From Rotaria socialis (Eukaryota > Rotifera > Eurotatoria > Philodinida > Philodinidae), in assembly GCA_905331475.1 (NCBI GenBank), contig CAJNYU010000502.1:124001-188000 (forward strand): a stretch of 64,000 nt of DNA. Direction: 5' to 3'. The position numbers were made by a program, and so were the translations under genes. Shown here piece after piece: positions 10,372 through 24,238 of this stretch (within the stretch, counting starts at the first letter, position 1; each line of letters opens with the position of its first letter). The notes under the pieces were generated by a model. That model made no database searches. It was not told the origin of the DNA and saw only the letters and a program-made list of their open reading frames with translations.

Positions 10372-11138
10372 TAGCGATGCACCGATTCCTACACTATGCT
10401 TTTAAAAATGACATTGCTTTGCCATAAAGACTTGCGCTATATACGAAATTTTTACATTCGTTTTGGCAAGCTTTTCATGCTCTATCTGAATCAGCCGTCA
10501 AAGTCCACCCACTGTAAAATAAACCTTTCGGAGTCGGTGTGGAATCGGTCAAAAAGTGAAAATTTAAAAATTTTTTCGACCGATTTCAACTGAATTACAG
10601 ATTTATCTTCCGTATTAGAATATTCCTGGGGATAGATTTGAAAAGAGCGTTCAAAACTGAGGAGAAATATATGAAAAATCTATCAGAATCTCATAACTCC
10701 AAGTTTTCCCAGTATTTAAAACGTTCCTAAGAAATTCTAGGAATCGGCTGGAATTATTTTTTCTCTGATTGCAAAAATATTTGCTCAGCATCGACACTTG
10801 ACATACTCTGATAGATTTTTGATATATGTTATTTCTGCTCAGTTTTGAACGCTCTTTTCAAATCTATCTCCAGGAATATTCTAATACGGAAGATAAATCT
10901 GTAATTCAGTTGGAATCGGTCGGAATCGGTCGAAAAATGTTTTTAAATTTTCACTTTTTGACCGATTCCACACCGACTCCGAAAGGGTTATTTTACAGTA
11001 GATGAATTTTTATGGCTGATTCAGATAGAGCATGAAAAACTGGCCAAAACGAATGTAAAAATTTCGTATATAGCGCAAGTCTTTATGGCAAAACAATGTC
11101 ATTTTTAAAAGCATAGTGTAGGAATCAGTGCATCCCTA
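10372..11138. mobile_element. 767-bp hAT-type foldback element
   Basis: The whole element is a near-palindrome. The left arm (10372-about 10700) and right arm (about 10800-11138) are reverse complements along almost their full length. The termini are TAGCGATGCACCGATTCC and GGAATCAGTGCATCCCTA, close to the CAGGGATGCACCGAT terminus seen in many hAT elements. The flanks are ATCACAAC (10364-10371) and ATCACAAT (11139-11146), an 8-bp TSD with one mismatch. It has no transposase. Open frames within it are not genes. Confidence 0.88.
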
Positions 11139-11177
11139 ATCACAATGAAAGGTAAGAGCACTCAAATGAAATATCAT

Positions 11178-11202
11178 ATTGATATATATATATATATATA
11201 AT
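11178..11202. repeat. (TA)n microsatellite
   Basis: An uninterrupted TA-dinucleotide tract. Similar tracts occur near 32555, 37735, 40088, 44535, 48195 and 56580. Confidence 0.9.
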
Positions 11203-11290
11203 CCATTGTGCAACTGGCCTATCTTGAGGGTTTGGGTGTGAATATTGTTTTCCATTTCTCCTATAGGCACAGCCATACCCAATTAGACAT

Positions 11291-11535
11291 CAGTCTACAA
11301 TATCAAAACAATGGATTTACTCATACATATATATGTTGCATTGAAAATGCTTTGATAGCTGGCGATCATTTTTTGTTATTCTTATTACAGCAATAAAGAA
11401 AGAGGTAAGGAATGACCTTTTATAATACTAAACTTAGTTTAATATTTCATCTACCATAAATCAACGACAATATAATAATATTGGAATAGAAGATATATGG
11501 ATCTAAATGATTAATTGGAGAGCATAATCCTGATT
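11291..11535 (+). repeat. Dispersed repeat, copy 2 (pair with 1961-2362)
   Basis: Same orientation as copy 1 and about 90% identical by eye over about 200 bases. It lies just beyond the 3' end of the minus-strand mucin-like gene. The two sub-blocks that are separated by about 170 bases in copy 1 are adjacent here. Confidence 0.8.
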
Positions 11536-11709
11536 AATCTACTAAATAAATTGAATAAAAGAACGAACAGAAATCATGATGATAATATTTATTTAAACCG
11601 TGAATGAGCACACGTTTGCAATTTCATCATAATCAAAGAAAAAAAAGGAAGAAATAGTTTATGATGTTCTGATTACATAAATATGGTTAAAATAGGATAA
11701 ATAAAATGA

Positions 11710-14700
11710 TTAAGCCTTGCCAATACAAGCTTGACAATCGCATGAGCGAATGTGAGTATATGTAGCGTATTCAACATATCCCAAGTTACCTATTGCTTTG
11801 CAATCCATTGAGATTGTTTCCGTATAGGTTTCTTTTGGTGCACAGCAGTAACATGTTGAATTACCCAATTGATAAGATATGTTTGCAATTGTCAACACAT
11901 TAGACGATTGAGAATCACAACCACCAGTACATTTTTCACGGCCAACAGGATTGAATGATACACATCCACCAGCACGAACATATTCATCTTTTAATATTTC
12001 CACACGACATTTACTTTCAACTATAACGAAAGAAAATTAAAACAAGATAGATATTATTAATTTCTATACCTTTAGTCTTGTTGCATGTGCCACAACATTG
12101 TCCACGTTGTGGTGCTATCCATGTATAAATATAATTTTTATCTTGAGATTGTTTAGATAAACACGTTTGTTCATCTTCAGAACAAGTTGATGAACATAAT
12201 GCTGTACCATCTTTACATAGGCAAATTTCACATGAATTTGTTGGATTAATAATAACTTGTTGCGGCTAAATACATTAGTCATAATTTATACGTATTTTTC
12301 TTTTTCAACTATTGAGAAACTTACTGTTAGAACAATAACATTTGTCCCATTTAACATTAAGCATTCCTCATGAGGAGTTGTCACAGTTGTAGAAATGGAT
12401 GTTGTAGTTGTAAAACCTAGTAGAATATGTAGAGATTCCATACTTTTGTAGAACATAATTTTTATCTGAACTTACAAAGTTGATTACATTTATCACGTTC
12501 AATTTCTTCAAGAGCTGTTGAATTATTTTTCAGTGTAACAATATCGAGTTGTGTATGAGGTGATTTTTTACAAATTTCTCCGTTACATTCTGGTTGCGGC
12601 GATGAACATAATCGATACCGTGTACGTGTTCCATTACATGTTTTACTGCATTCACTCCATGGTGACCATACATTCCATTGACCATCGACGCGTGTTCCAT
12701 CAATTGGTTGAGTTTCGATGGAGCCTGTCTCACGGCAAACCCTAAAATATAAAATCAAAGAAAACGATGATAAATTATTATAAAGAATAAAAGAGCAAAA
12801 TATTTACGTTCGATTACAACTTGTTTGTGACACCAGTTCACCAACATTATAATTAACTACAGAACCATTTGAAGTTGTTACATAGCAAACAATTGTACAA
12901 TTCGATGAGCATGGTTTTTTATCTTCTTCAGTGCGTTTATCTGGGCAATTAGGTCCATCGTATGTGTGGAATCGACTATGTGTACCATTACATGCATTCG
13001 AACAATCAGAGAATGGTGTCCATGGTGACCATTCACATACACTACAATTCTTATCGGTAGTTACCATACAACCACTTTTACATGTATATGTTTTACACGG
13101 ATCTCCAACATTGCTTTCACCATTGACTAATGTTGTGTTATCAGATGATAATCGACACGGACAATCTTTAAGATTAATACATTTGCCACCAGGTCCAATG
13201 ACTTTATTTTCAGGACAGACACAACCTGGTACACATTTGTCTGGTTTTTGACATTGACCATTGCATGTTAATGAATCACATGATGTATCACATTCATTAG
13301 CACATTCACTGTATATTTGATCATTGTTACATTTGTCGTCTATAAGAACAAATATAATTGATTTGTTAAAATATTTAATATAAAATAATTCAATTCATTC
13401 CGTATGATTTTACTTACCACATGGCTGTGTGTTGCATACTTGTGTATCTTCTCGATTTCCATTACATAGTTTGCCGTTACACGATGGTGCTGGAGCCGTG
13501 CATGTTCGATGGCGTTTACGTACTCCTGAACCACATGCTGTTGTACATGTTGACCATTGAGACCATGGTGTATATTCTCCATCTACTGGACAGCAATTGA
13601 CATTGCATGATTGTACTTCACGTAAATTATTTGGTGTACAGTTTTCTGTTTCATTGGTTTTAAATTGGCGTGTACGTTCTCGTTGACCACCACCACATGG
13701 TAAAGAACAATCTGACCATTGACTCCAATCGGTTAAATCACATGTACAATTGATACCTTTCGTGCATGGACATGGCTGACCAGTACACGGTAATATTTCA
13801 ATTATATCTCTTAAGCATAATGGATTTGGTAAGGATGAATCTTTCATGATTAAACTTTGTTTACGTGTTCTATTACCATTTTGACCACATGAAGCATTAC
13901 AGATACTCCATTCGGACCATGGCGTATATTTACAATCTTCTACATATGAAAATAATAAAATTCATGTTTTTGATGAATAAAAAAATATTTACCTTGGCAT
14001 GGAACTTTTTGTTTCTCAATTCCGTTAGATTTACACATAAGTCGTGTACAATTATCAACAAATACAGTTGTATTACGATCAAGTATATCACCGATATGAA
14101 CCGATGTATTTGTTACAGCAGCTGTTATTGCGTTCATTAAATATCCCACAAAGTCTTCAAAAGAAAAACAATACAATTATTTCGATTTTGTCTAATTTAG
14201 TTAACAAGAAATCGAACTTACAATCACTTGGCGGTACAAGTTCTAATTCAGCAATGTATTTCTCACGTGTCATCGTACATTGTTCACAAGGTGTTTGATC
14301 GCATGGTTGCGTTTCATCTAATGGTTTTCGACATGTACCATCTAGAACTGAACGTGATCGAGATTGATCACGTTTTGGTTCACATTCAAGTGAGCATGTT
14401 GACCAAGCTCCCCATTCACTAAGAACACAAGCAGAAGTTGTACCAGTCGATGAAGATGTAGTATATTGGCTTGCAGTCGACGATATAATTGTTGTCACTA
14501 AGAATAATTAAATATTTATAGATTTTAAGTTTGATTTTAATTCAAAAACAAAAATAAATGTTTACCTGTCGGTGGAAAACAACCAATAATGCCTAACTTA
14601 ATAGATTTAGTATTTGGTGTAAATTGAAATTGCAATTCGGTGGCATATAGATTATCGAATGTTGTCGTAGTACTTGTTAATGTTGCATATGTTGTCCATG

Positions 14701-17700
14701 TATTGTCATTTTTCGTTTTTATTGATAATATGGCTGATTGAAAAGTTTGTGCCGAGATTATTATTTGACCAATAGCAATTTCGGAATGATCATTTGTTAA
14801 TTTTATTGTAATTTTATCATTTTCTGATATTGGTGTGTAACCTAAGCTTGTGCCAATTAAACGAATTAGATCACCAATTGATACATTGTTACTATTAACA
14901 ATGTTTTCATTTGGAATAACGTTTACATCGGTCATACCATTCGTTATCAAACATGGACTAGTTGTTGTATAAGTAGATGCGGCTGTCGTTGATAATGTAG
15001 TAACTACAACGAAAGAAATCAATGTTATTAAAACATTTTAACTGTGAATATTAAAATAAAATAATACATTTTTTGCTACTGCTAAATATATAAAATTGAA
15101 TAGTTAAGTTTTATTTCAAGATTGACAAAAATTATGTTTACTTATTATATTCTGAAAAACTTTTCCGTTTTTTAATATTAGAATGATCAGTTTTCAAAGT
15201 TTCAAATGACCTGTAGAATTTTGTATACTTTATAATACATAATAGAATTAGATTTAGAGTATACGATAGCAGCAGATAAATCCATGAATTTTTCTTTCAC
15301 CCTAAACTTTTATATTTATTTTGGAAAGATTCTTTTTTGCGTAACATTCTATCTGATAGTTTTCTATATGGAAAAAATGTAATAAACTCATGTTCAAGTT
15401 CTATCTAGCACTAGTACTTTCAATAGTTGATTCAGAATAATCTAGATCAAAATAAGCAACATGTGATGTATATCACAATTTAGTTTATCAGGTTCTTACA
15501 TGCATGAATACATCCAATGATTTCAAGGGTAACATTTCTGGGTACATCTCTATCCGTTGTATTGATAAATTTAATCTCAAATGCACCAACAGGCACTTGC
15601 GGTATGAGTTTTTCTAGCTGAAAAAACAACAACAACAATTTCATTCTTATATAAACTGAAATAGAAAACATACTGTTGTCACACCAGGCGTTGTTTCAGC
15701 AATCCACGGTGCACCCAGTGAATTTAGAAGAATTTGGCCATTCCTACCATAAAATGTTAGTTGAATTTGATTTACGTTACTAGCACCGTTTACACTTGGT
15801 ATCGAGATTGAGATAATCTGAGAAACAGCCGTACTATTAAGCGTGACTAAAAGCGTTGGTTGTTTCACATTAGAAAACGTAACACCTGTGCCATCAGTAC
15901 GTAAAGAACTTATCGGTATAGCAAGATTTGTTTCGATTTGCTTGATTGATAAAACAGCATTTTCATGATACATAACATCTGCCGAATAACATGAAGTGGT
16001 TGTTAGTGTTGTGAACATTTCTGTGGTTCCTAATAAAAAAAATTCAACGTCTAGATGATCAATATGCAGATGAGGCACGCAACACAATAAATATCATAGA
16101 AAAGAGATCGTTGCATTAATAACATATATGTATCTAAGAATAATGTTACATAGTAGTCTGATACACAGAGTTTGACTCAAACATTCATACAGCAGATACA
16201 ACAACAATCAGAAGCTGGCTTTTTTGGGGTACGTAAAGTTAGCCTCTGCTACAAGGAAAGAAATAGTATCCAAAACCAGTGTGTAATACATTACCAATAG
16301 TCATCTACAAATTAGTGGTCAAAAACTTTAATTCCTCGCCAACAGATTGCAATATTTTAATTCTTCGATACAATTATTTCATTCCTTATTTGTGTATTAA
16401 AAAACGAAGTAATCTATAATGTAGCTACATTAAACATTCAGCATAATTTGAAGCAATCTATCAAGTGAACATTTCATCAAATCCACTATTGCTGAAAGGT
16501 ATTTCATCTAAAGCCTTCACCAGTCTATACATATTTTGCCAAAGAAGATCTGATCTACTATAAAAAAAAACACCTCCCACAGGTCGGCATTGTGTTTCAC
16601 AACATCAACACAAACCATCAGTGCGTATTTCGAAAATATCACGCAATAGTCACGAATTTGAAATTTGCCTAATGCACTACTCACACTCCATTTCAAATAT
16701 AGTTACGAGCAGTTTTATAACCAGAGCGAACTAAACAAACCGTAAAGTCGGCTCTCCCAGCAACTATTCCACATTCTCAACATGATTTCATAACGCATTC
16801 ATACATCACTCATACGACACCGCCACTTATACCCGATTTCATTTCTTTCCATTTACTAAATGACGCTGAACACTCGGATACACCTACAGATCCCTATAAA
16901 ATATACACGCCATGGACTCTCACTTTCCCAGACAGCAAAGCAAATCCAACATGCAACTGTCACATAATTAGACAAAGATACTCTACCAGAAAGTATATAA
17001 ACATCTCAGCTAATCGACACTCAGAAAAAACAATTTTTTTGGCAATCGTTGATACATGTCCCACATTCATACATGAAATCAGCACCTTACAAACGCTATA
17101 TCCTCGATAACAAAAACAACCTCCCGTGATCGTGGAAAGCATCGAGCCACTACCAGTGACTATTGAAGTTCTTCCTATAGGGAAACCAGACGCTAATGAG
17201 ATTCCCAAACCACTCGTCGTTTCACTCATTCCAGCACCTACAGTGCTTGCTTTGCTACCTTCCCCTTCAGCTGTAGTCACAGCTGCTTTACTACCGGCTA
17301 TTGTGGGGAATGTCGTTTCAGTTTCACTGGTAGGTCCTGTTGTTCCTGCGCTACCTTGTGTGCTTGATTGGCCAGTTGCTGGTCCAGTAGTAGTCTCAGT
17401 TTGTTTACTACCGGCTGTTGTAGCTGGTATTCCGATAGTTGTAGGGATTGTGACTTCAGTTGGTGCCGATGCTTTTGTGGTTCCGGTGACTGGGTACGTG
17501 GTTCCTATGGATAAAAAAAGATCCAGGTGTAGATTGTGATGGAAAGTTCATTGGAAGTATTCATAAAATGATAGTAGAGTTTCGGATATTATGGTGGACG
17601 TAAAGTGTGGAAATGTTGTGTATATCACACCTTGGCATTGAAGGGGAATGCAGAAGTGAGAAGTGTGTGGGATGGTTGTTAGTTCAGGGTGTATCTCTTC

Positions 17701-20700
17701 TGGGAAAGAAAATGTTGGTAGAATTGTAGAGAATGTATGAAGTTTAGCCGAAAGGGTAGGGTACTCGGCAGTATATTGAAATATTACTCTATGACATTCG
17801 TTGATATGGGAAGTTAAAGGTGTGATATGGAGCATTGGTGATCAACAGACATTTCATTGCCTGAACCCATATATGTGAATAGGTTTCATTTAGATGGCGC
17901 TCATGAATTGGGAGGAGTTGGTCTAGGTCGTTGTGATATTAGTAGACGGTGAGTAATTCTCTACAAAATTGGTTGGAGTAAGGGTGAAACAAAAATTTCC
18001 ACGGAATCTGATGCTGTGAAGTTATAGGCTGCCATGATTCTGAATTAGGGAGCAGCAAAATGAAGATTGAGATCTCGATAACGAAGACGACATTCGTGCA
18101 AACATGAAAGTTAGGAATAATTTTCATTATGTAGTACGTGCGATAACGAAATAAGTGAGATACAAAAGCGAATGATGCTATTAAATTCAGCTACAATGTA
18201 CGTATTAATGAGTGACGGTACCTTGTCAGTTATCCGTGTGTCCAGATGAACATTGATTGAAGGAAGATTTTCTTTGGTGTACAGTTTGAAAAGATTAAGT
18301 GGTCAGCGAAAAAAGATCTAAGACCAGGTGCAAAATCTAATACTTCATGTTTTGAAATTCCCTCAGAGCGCACGAACTCGGTAAACATATAGGTTCTGAT
18401 TTACCTCATCATGACCAATGATCGTTATTTTATGGGTTCCTTTTGAAACGTATGTATATTTTAGAATGGTTTTTCAGCAAAATTTATATTGTTTTACCAC
18501 AGTAGAAAAATTGGGGGCCTATTCTAACATTATCTTTGCACTGATAGTGGATTATCACGAATTTTCTATGCTATATACCTATCCAAACAGAAATTATTCC
18601 TGCAAGATATGTATTGACACGCATGATCAGCATTCTAATCATAACATTGTCTTCCCTTCCAGAAAATCGCAGCAAAAACAAAACTATATCAATAATCATC
18701 TATCTATATCGTACGAATCCAGTGAATGTCGCAAAAATTCATCTTTCATCATACAGCGCCATGCCACGGAAACAAACGAAACTCTGAACTATTATATTGA
18801 CAGAACCTACACTAAAAAACGTTCGTCATTGTCCGACGATATAATTTCTGTTTTACTTTTAGAGCACATAGTAAGTCTCAAGAGATGATTAGTTTCATAA
18901 GTATATTAGAGAGGCAAAGTAAACTTGAGTGACTACTACTACATCTATCAACCGATGCAACATATCGCTATCCATCCTGAGAGCAAGTCAAGAAAGTGTG
19001 CATTAAAATCTATCGAAAGCAATTCCTTCCTCAATATAACTGCATCGGACATAATAAAAATACATTGATTTACTCTAACCGGGAAAAACCGTCACATACA
19101 TGTTTCGTTAAACTCATATAAATCGTAGAGATCAGGTTTACGCGACACAACACATTATACACTGCAAAAGTAGGAAATCCACTATAGAAAAAGCTCGGTC
19201 AAATTCTAGAAAAGTCTATGATTTCAGGCTGGACTTTCATTTTCTTGAAAACCACTACCTATTTTCCATCTACCGCCTATTACTGCAGAATAAATTTGAA
19301 TTCATATTTTTACAAAAATCAAACATCTCATGAAAACTGAAAAATCAACTAAGAAATCACAAGCGTTTGAAAATTCCCTCAAAACTATTCAACGTCATTT
19401 TTGCTTTTCTAGAATTACGAAAAAAAATTACACTGCAGAGGTGCTCAAGTCAGATAAACATCACCACCGCCAAATTCACCAAATACCTATGCTACACTAA
19501 ACACCTGAGTGCTCATATCAGTAACGCCAAGCGAAACCATCATCTAACTATTCAGTGGCAATGACACACTGAAATCGAACTGTCAACAAAATTGCTCCTC
19601 CTAAAAACCGAATAACCGCACACGATGTGAACTATAATGTTAACTCTAAAGCGTCGAATATGATCACAAAAAACATCATTCCAATAACCTTCACCTTATC
19701 GCTAACAAGCAGAACAAGCTAAAATTTTCTCACTCGTACCAGCACTTAAACCAGTACTTGTTGAACTGATGGTCAATGTTGGTGTAGGTCCACTGACAGT
19801 AATGGGAGCAGTACTACTACTGGCAATTGTTGTGGCGGTGCTTGGTGCAAAGCATGCGATCACGGATAGCGTTACTTTCTGCGGTGGTTGGTTACCAGTT
19901 GTTACGAACGTGATAGTTATTGTACTGCCTTCTTTCAATGGTGTAATCGGGAAGTTATCAACTGTGTTCGTTCCTCTCGGTGATGTTAGGCGCACTGGTG
20001 TGTCTGAAGTCGCTGGTGTGAATGTGACCGTGATTTCAACGACATTTGTCAACCGGTTCGGTACCGAAACTTTACTCAGGATCGGTGTTATGCCTGTTGC
20101 CAGTGGTATTACTACTTTGGCATCCGGCGTAGTAAAAGTAACACCGGACGACCCTGGCTTAAGATCCGATGGTACTGTTCCAGTTTTGGCACCAGTTAGT
20201 TGGGGCGAGCCGAGGTATTGAGGGCTTGTCATACCTAGAATAGATGAATCGTGGATTAGTAGTCATCATTCGAAATGTGCTTACCTTCTGTGAGCGGGCA
20301 CACCATAGTGGTTGTGAAAGGTTGGCTTGTTGTTAATCCAGTTTCACTTGCCGATGATGAAGGTGCTAGAACAAAAAACAAGGATTATTTGTAAAAGTTT
20401 CACTAGGATGAAAACTATATTCTACTAGATTTCGTCGATGGTCTGGTCGAAGCACCTGACTCTGCCGACTCGGAGGATGCAGTGCTGAATTGAGTACTCT
20501 TTCTAGAAGTTGCAGAACCTAGTAATTCAAAAAATACAGTATACATTTGCATTTGATCACATGAACCGGCTATTTCTGCAGTGATATGGTCAATATCATG
20601 AATGTCACGTTCAGCATGCTATAGTCAAACTTGTTATGACAAAATACAAGTCGGACAGACAACTCTCACAGACTTGCGTCTTGATAGAAGCAGCAAGATT

Positions 20701-21000
20701 TGTTCACTTATAGAATCGGAAGCCGGTAACAGTTTTAATCAAAAGTGTTTTCAACCAATGGGGTATATCTACTGCTTTATATACTATACCTTCTGTCCTG
20801 CTAGTTCCAGTACTTGTTGAACTGATGGTCAATGTTGGTGTAGGTCCACTGACAGTAATGGGAGCAGTACTACTGCTGACAATTGTTGTGGCGGTGCTTG
20901 GTGCAAAGCATGCGATCACGGATAGCGTTACTTTCTGCGGTGGTTGGTTACCAGTTGTTACGAACGTGATAGTTATTGTACTGCCTTCTTTCAATGGTGT
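11710..21000 (-). CDS. Secreted mucin-like / SCO-spondin-like multidomain protein, 5' partial (assembly gap)
   Basis: Exons from 5' to 3': 21000(gap)-20790, 20518-20426, 20365-20285, 20234-19740, 17504-about 17154, 16029-15674, 15617-15500, 15003-14566, 14497-14222, 14154-13993, 13939-13418, 13339-12808, 12741-12476, 12416-12325, 12265-12070, 12020-11710 (TAA). Codon phase agrees at every junction tested; only the 17154 donor is doubtful. The N-terminal half has Ser/Thr/Pro-rich mucin stretches alternating with a repeated domain of about 120 aa that ends VTLxxIxC (four copies, including one cut by the gap). The C-terminal half has six thrombospondin type-1 repeats (for example PWSQWSTC, DWSQWSDC, EWGAWSTC), a TIL domain (about 13180-13339), a VWC-like domain (12070-12265) and a C-terminal cystine knot (11710-12003, ending CDCQAC). 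This is the domain vocabulary of SCO-spondin and gel-forming mucins, so an extracellular, disulfide-linked glycoprotein is likely. The exact role is unknown. Confidence 0.82.
16030..19739 (-). other. Two long introns of the mucin-like gene with reversed strand composition
   Basis: The introns are about 16030-17153 and 17505-19739, far longer than the other introns of this gene. Base composition switches strand: 16741-16800 has 19 C and 7 G on the plus strand, 17641-17700 has 23 G and 5 C, and bases after about 18580 return to C excess. No protein domain was found here. A 156-codon plus-strand frame at 18418-18888 has no recognisable features. Confidence 0.55.
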
Positions 21001-21100
21001 NNNNNNNNNNNNNNNNNNNNNNNNNNNNNNNNNNNNNNNNNNNNNNNNNNNNNNNNNNNNNNNNNNNNNNNNNNNNNNNNNNNNNNNNNNNNNNNNNNNN

Positions 21101-21176
<76 letters not shown>

Positions 21177-21178
21177 GT
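21001..21178. other. 100-N scaffold gap followed by about 75-nt poly-C artefact
   Basis: Exactly 100 Ns (a conventional gap of unknown size) are followed by a cytosine run with one G. The gap truncates the mucin-like gene inside a domain exon. Sequence to the right may be from a different distance than drawn. Confidence 0.95.
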
Positions 21179-22487
21179 TTCTAGTAACAAACCGCAATGA
21201 TTAATGAGACATTTTCGTAAAAAAAAACAGGTTGACATTCGCTGTTATAGATTTGAATAAGTATGGAATACAACAATGTGATAATTGTTACACTGGTACA
21301 ATTGCAGATGATAAGATTTAGTCAAGGTACTTATTTGTAATAGTGTTTGAGGAGATCAAGTCAGTATAAATGACACCCTAGAAAATTCAGTCTAATCTTT
21401 ACCTTAAATAGCTAGATGTTCACAAGTAGAGATTATATTAAAGAGCGAAGACTTTTGTGTCGTTTCAATACGATTACATGTACGTAGTCATTCTTTTTAT
21501 TCATATTTAAGAGTAGTAATCAATTAACATGTATCCCATGGTTGCCTTTCGTAAATCAATATTAGGATTTTATCATAATATATTGTCCTCCATCAAATTT
21601 TCATGCCAACGACAGAATGAAATTCTCTATTGATATTATTACTTATAGTACCCTATTTTTATTTATGTAATTATTGTTGGCAGACATTCTCTGTATTCAA
21701 TTATCTTATATACAGCACTGGAAAATAGTAAAGAAAGCTTATTATAATCTATGAAACAAGATATTTTTAGAACATTAAAAAACTGAAGTTGTATAAAAAT
21801 TGTTCCAATTTTTCAAACAGTCAATATCATTAGAATTACCTGGATGAAAGAAAAATAATTTCTTATTTGATAACTGACTGCTATTCAATTCTACTAGAAA
21901 CAACAAACCTTTCTCTGAGTAAAATGAGAAAAATAATTTAGCTCTTGAGCACAGTAGGGAGAATATTTAATTTTGATGTCTTATTTAAACGAGATATTTT
22001 TAGCACATTTGAAAGTGTGTTTAAAGTTGATTTCAAAGAGAACAGAGTTTTTTTTAAAGAGATGATTAAAAAGTGAACGCTTCTTTTTCCTAATTATTTT
22101 TATATTTCTCTTTATTTTTAATTAAAGCTCTCATCGTAATGATTTTTAATTAGCATATTATATTTCTAGATATTATGAAGATAAAATTATGGAACAACTA
22201 CCTGAACACGAATTTAAGCTATATATGGTGTCTATTTTCTCGCTGTAAGAAAAGAATACGACAAAAAGATTATGAAGTATGATATTCGTTGCAATAGAGC
22301 ATACATCAATGCAGAACAAGTCCAACAAGATTGAGAACATATGATTCATTCATCGAATGTAACGAAGGATTCACTATGGTAACCAAATGAGTATGAAATA
22401 AAATAAATCAACTTTAACCTATGTTCAACCCCGCATTATTGACATATTTTGCCTGTCGCTAAAATTTTACTCTCAAAATTTTCTTAC
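21179..22487. other. AT-rich sequence without a supported gene
   Basis: I looked for upstream exons of the mucin-like gene (signal peptide, Ser/Thr-rich or VTLxxIxC motifs) and found none. No repeats with clear ends. Confidence 0.5.
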
Positions 22488-22612
22488 CTTAAAAGCAGAA
22501 ACTGTCTTTGCCTCCTCTGCCTAAAATAAATACACAATTATCATCTAAATTATAATTTTCTAAATAAAAATCATACCGTTCTTAATTGTACTTCATCGAC
22601 CAAATCAGTCAT
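22488..22612 (-). CDS. Two small exons of an unidentified gene (putative N-terminus)
   Basis: ATG at 22612 opens a 12-codon exon (22577-22612, MTDLVDEVQLRT) with a GTATGA donor. An acceptor TTTTAG leads into an 11-codon exon (22488-22520, AEEAKTVSAFK) with a GTAAGA donor. Both are in phase 0. I could not find a third exon to the left, where 1.3 kb of AT-rich DNA and a gap follow. The remainder may lie in or beyond the gap, or this may be chance. No family assigned. Confidence 0.3.
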
Positions 22613-23202
22613 TATAAATACTTCTAAAAGAAAAATACCATAGTTTTCTTGTCAATATATTATTTTTATTTATATTCAAAACCCAATGAATTATGCTTCT
22701 GTTTTATTTGTCCCTTTTGGTATTTCTGTTTTACACACACAACATATACGCACATACAGAAAAAACAGTTTGCACAACAAAGAACAGAATGAAAAGAAAA
22801 AAAGATAAAGTATCATTCATACGAATGTGTCAATTAAAATAGAAACAAAATAAAAAGCCAAATGCTAACTTGAAAATAGTTTGCATGTTTAAATAATGAA
22901 TAAATATGTATTTATACTTCTCCTGTGTCTGAGACAAATAATTGTAGAATGATATACAAAGAAATTCGATTAAAACTTTTGTTTTCAGAATTCTTTGACA
23001 AAAAAAAATACATTTTTCAATCAGTCTAAACAAAAGAGAAAAGCATTTATAGATACGATATATATTTTTTCTTAAAAAGACAAAAAGAACAACAAAAAAC
23101 AACAACATCAAAGCATTGAATTCACGTAACACACATATAAAGAGATGCGCCAAAAAAAAATTAAATTAATGCTGTTGGTATGATCTGATAGACTAACTTC
23201 TT

Positions 23203-24238
<1,036 letters not shown>

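Noticed and set aside
18418..18888. 156-codon plus-strand open frame
   Set aside because: It lies inside an intron of the minus-strand mucin-like gene, has no recognisable domain, no splice partners and no composition typical of the coding exons nearby.
20825..21204. Proline- or glycine-rich open frames across the N gap
   Set aside because: Translations of the Ns and the poly-C/poly-G artefact; not real protein.
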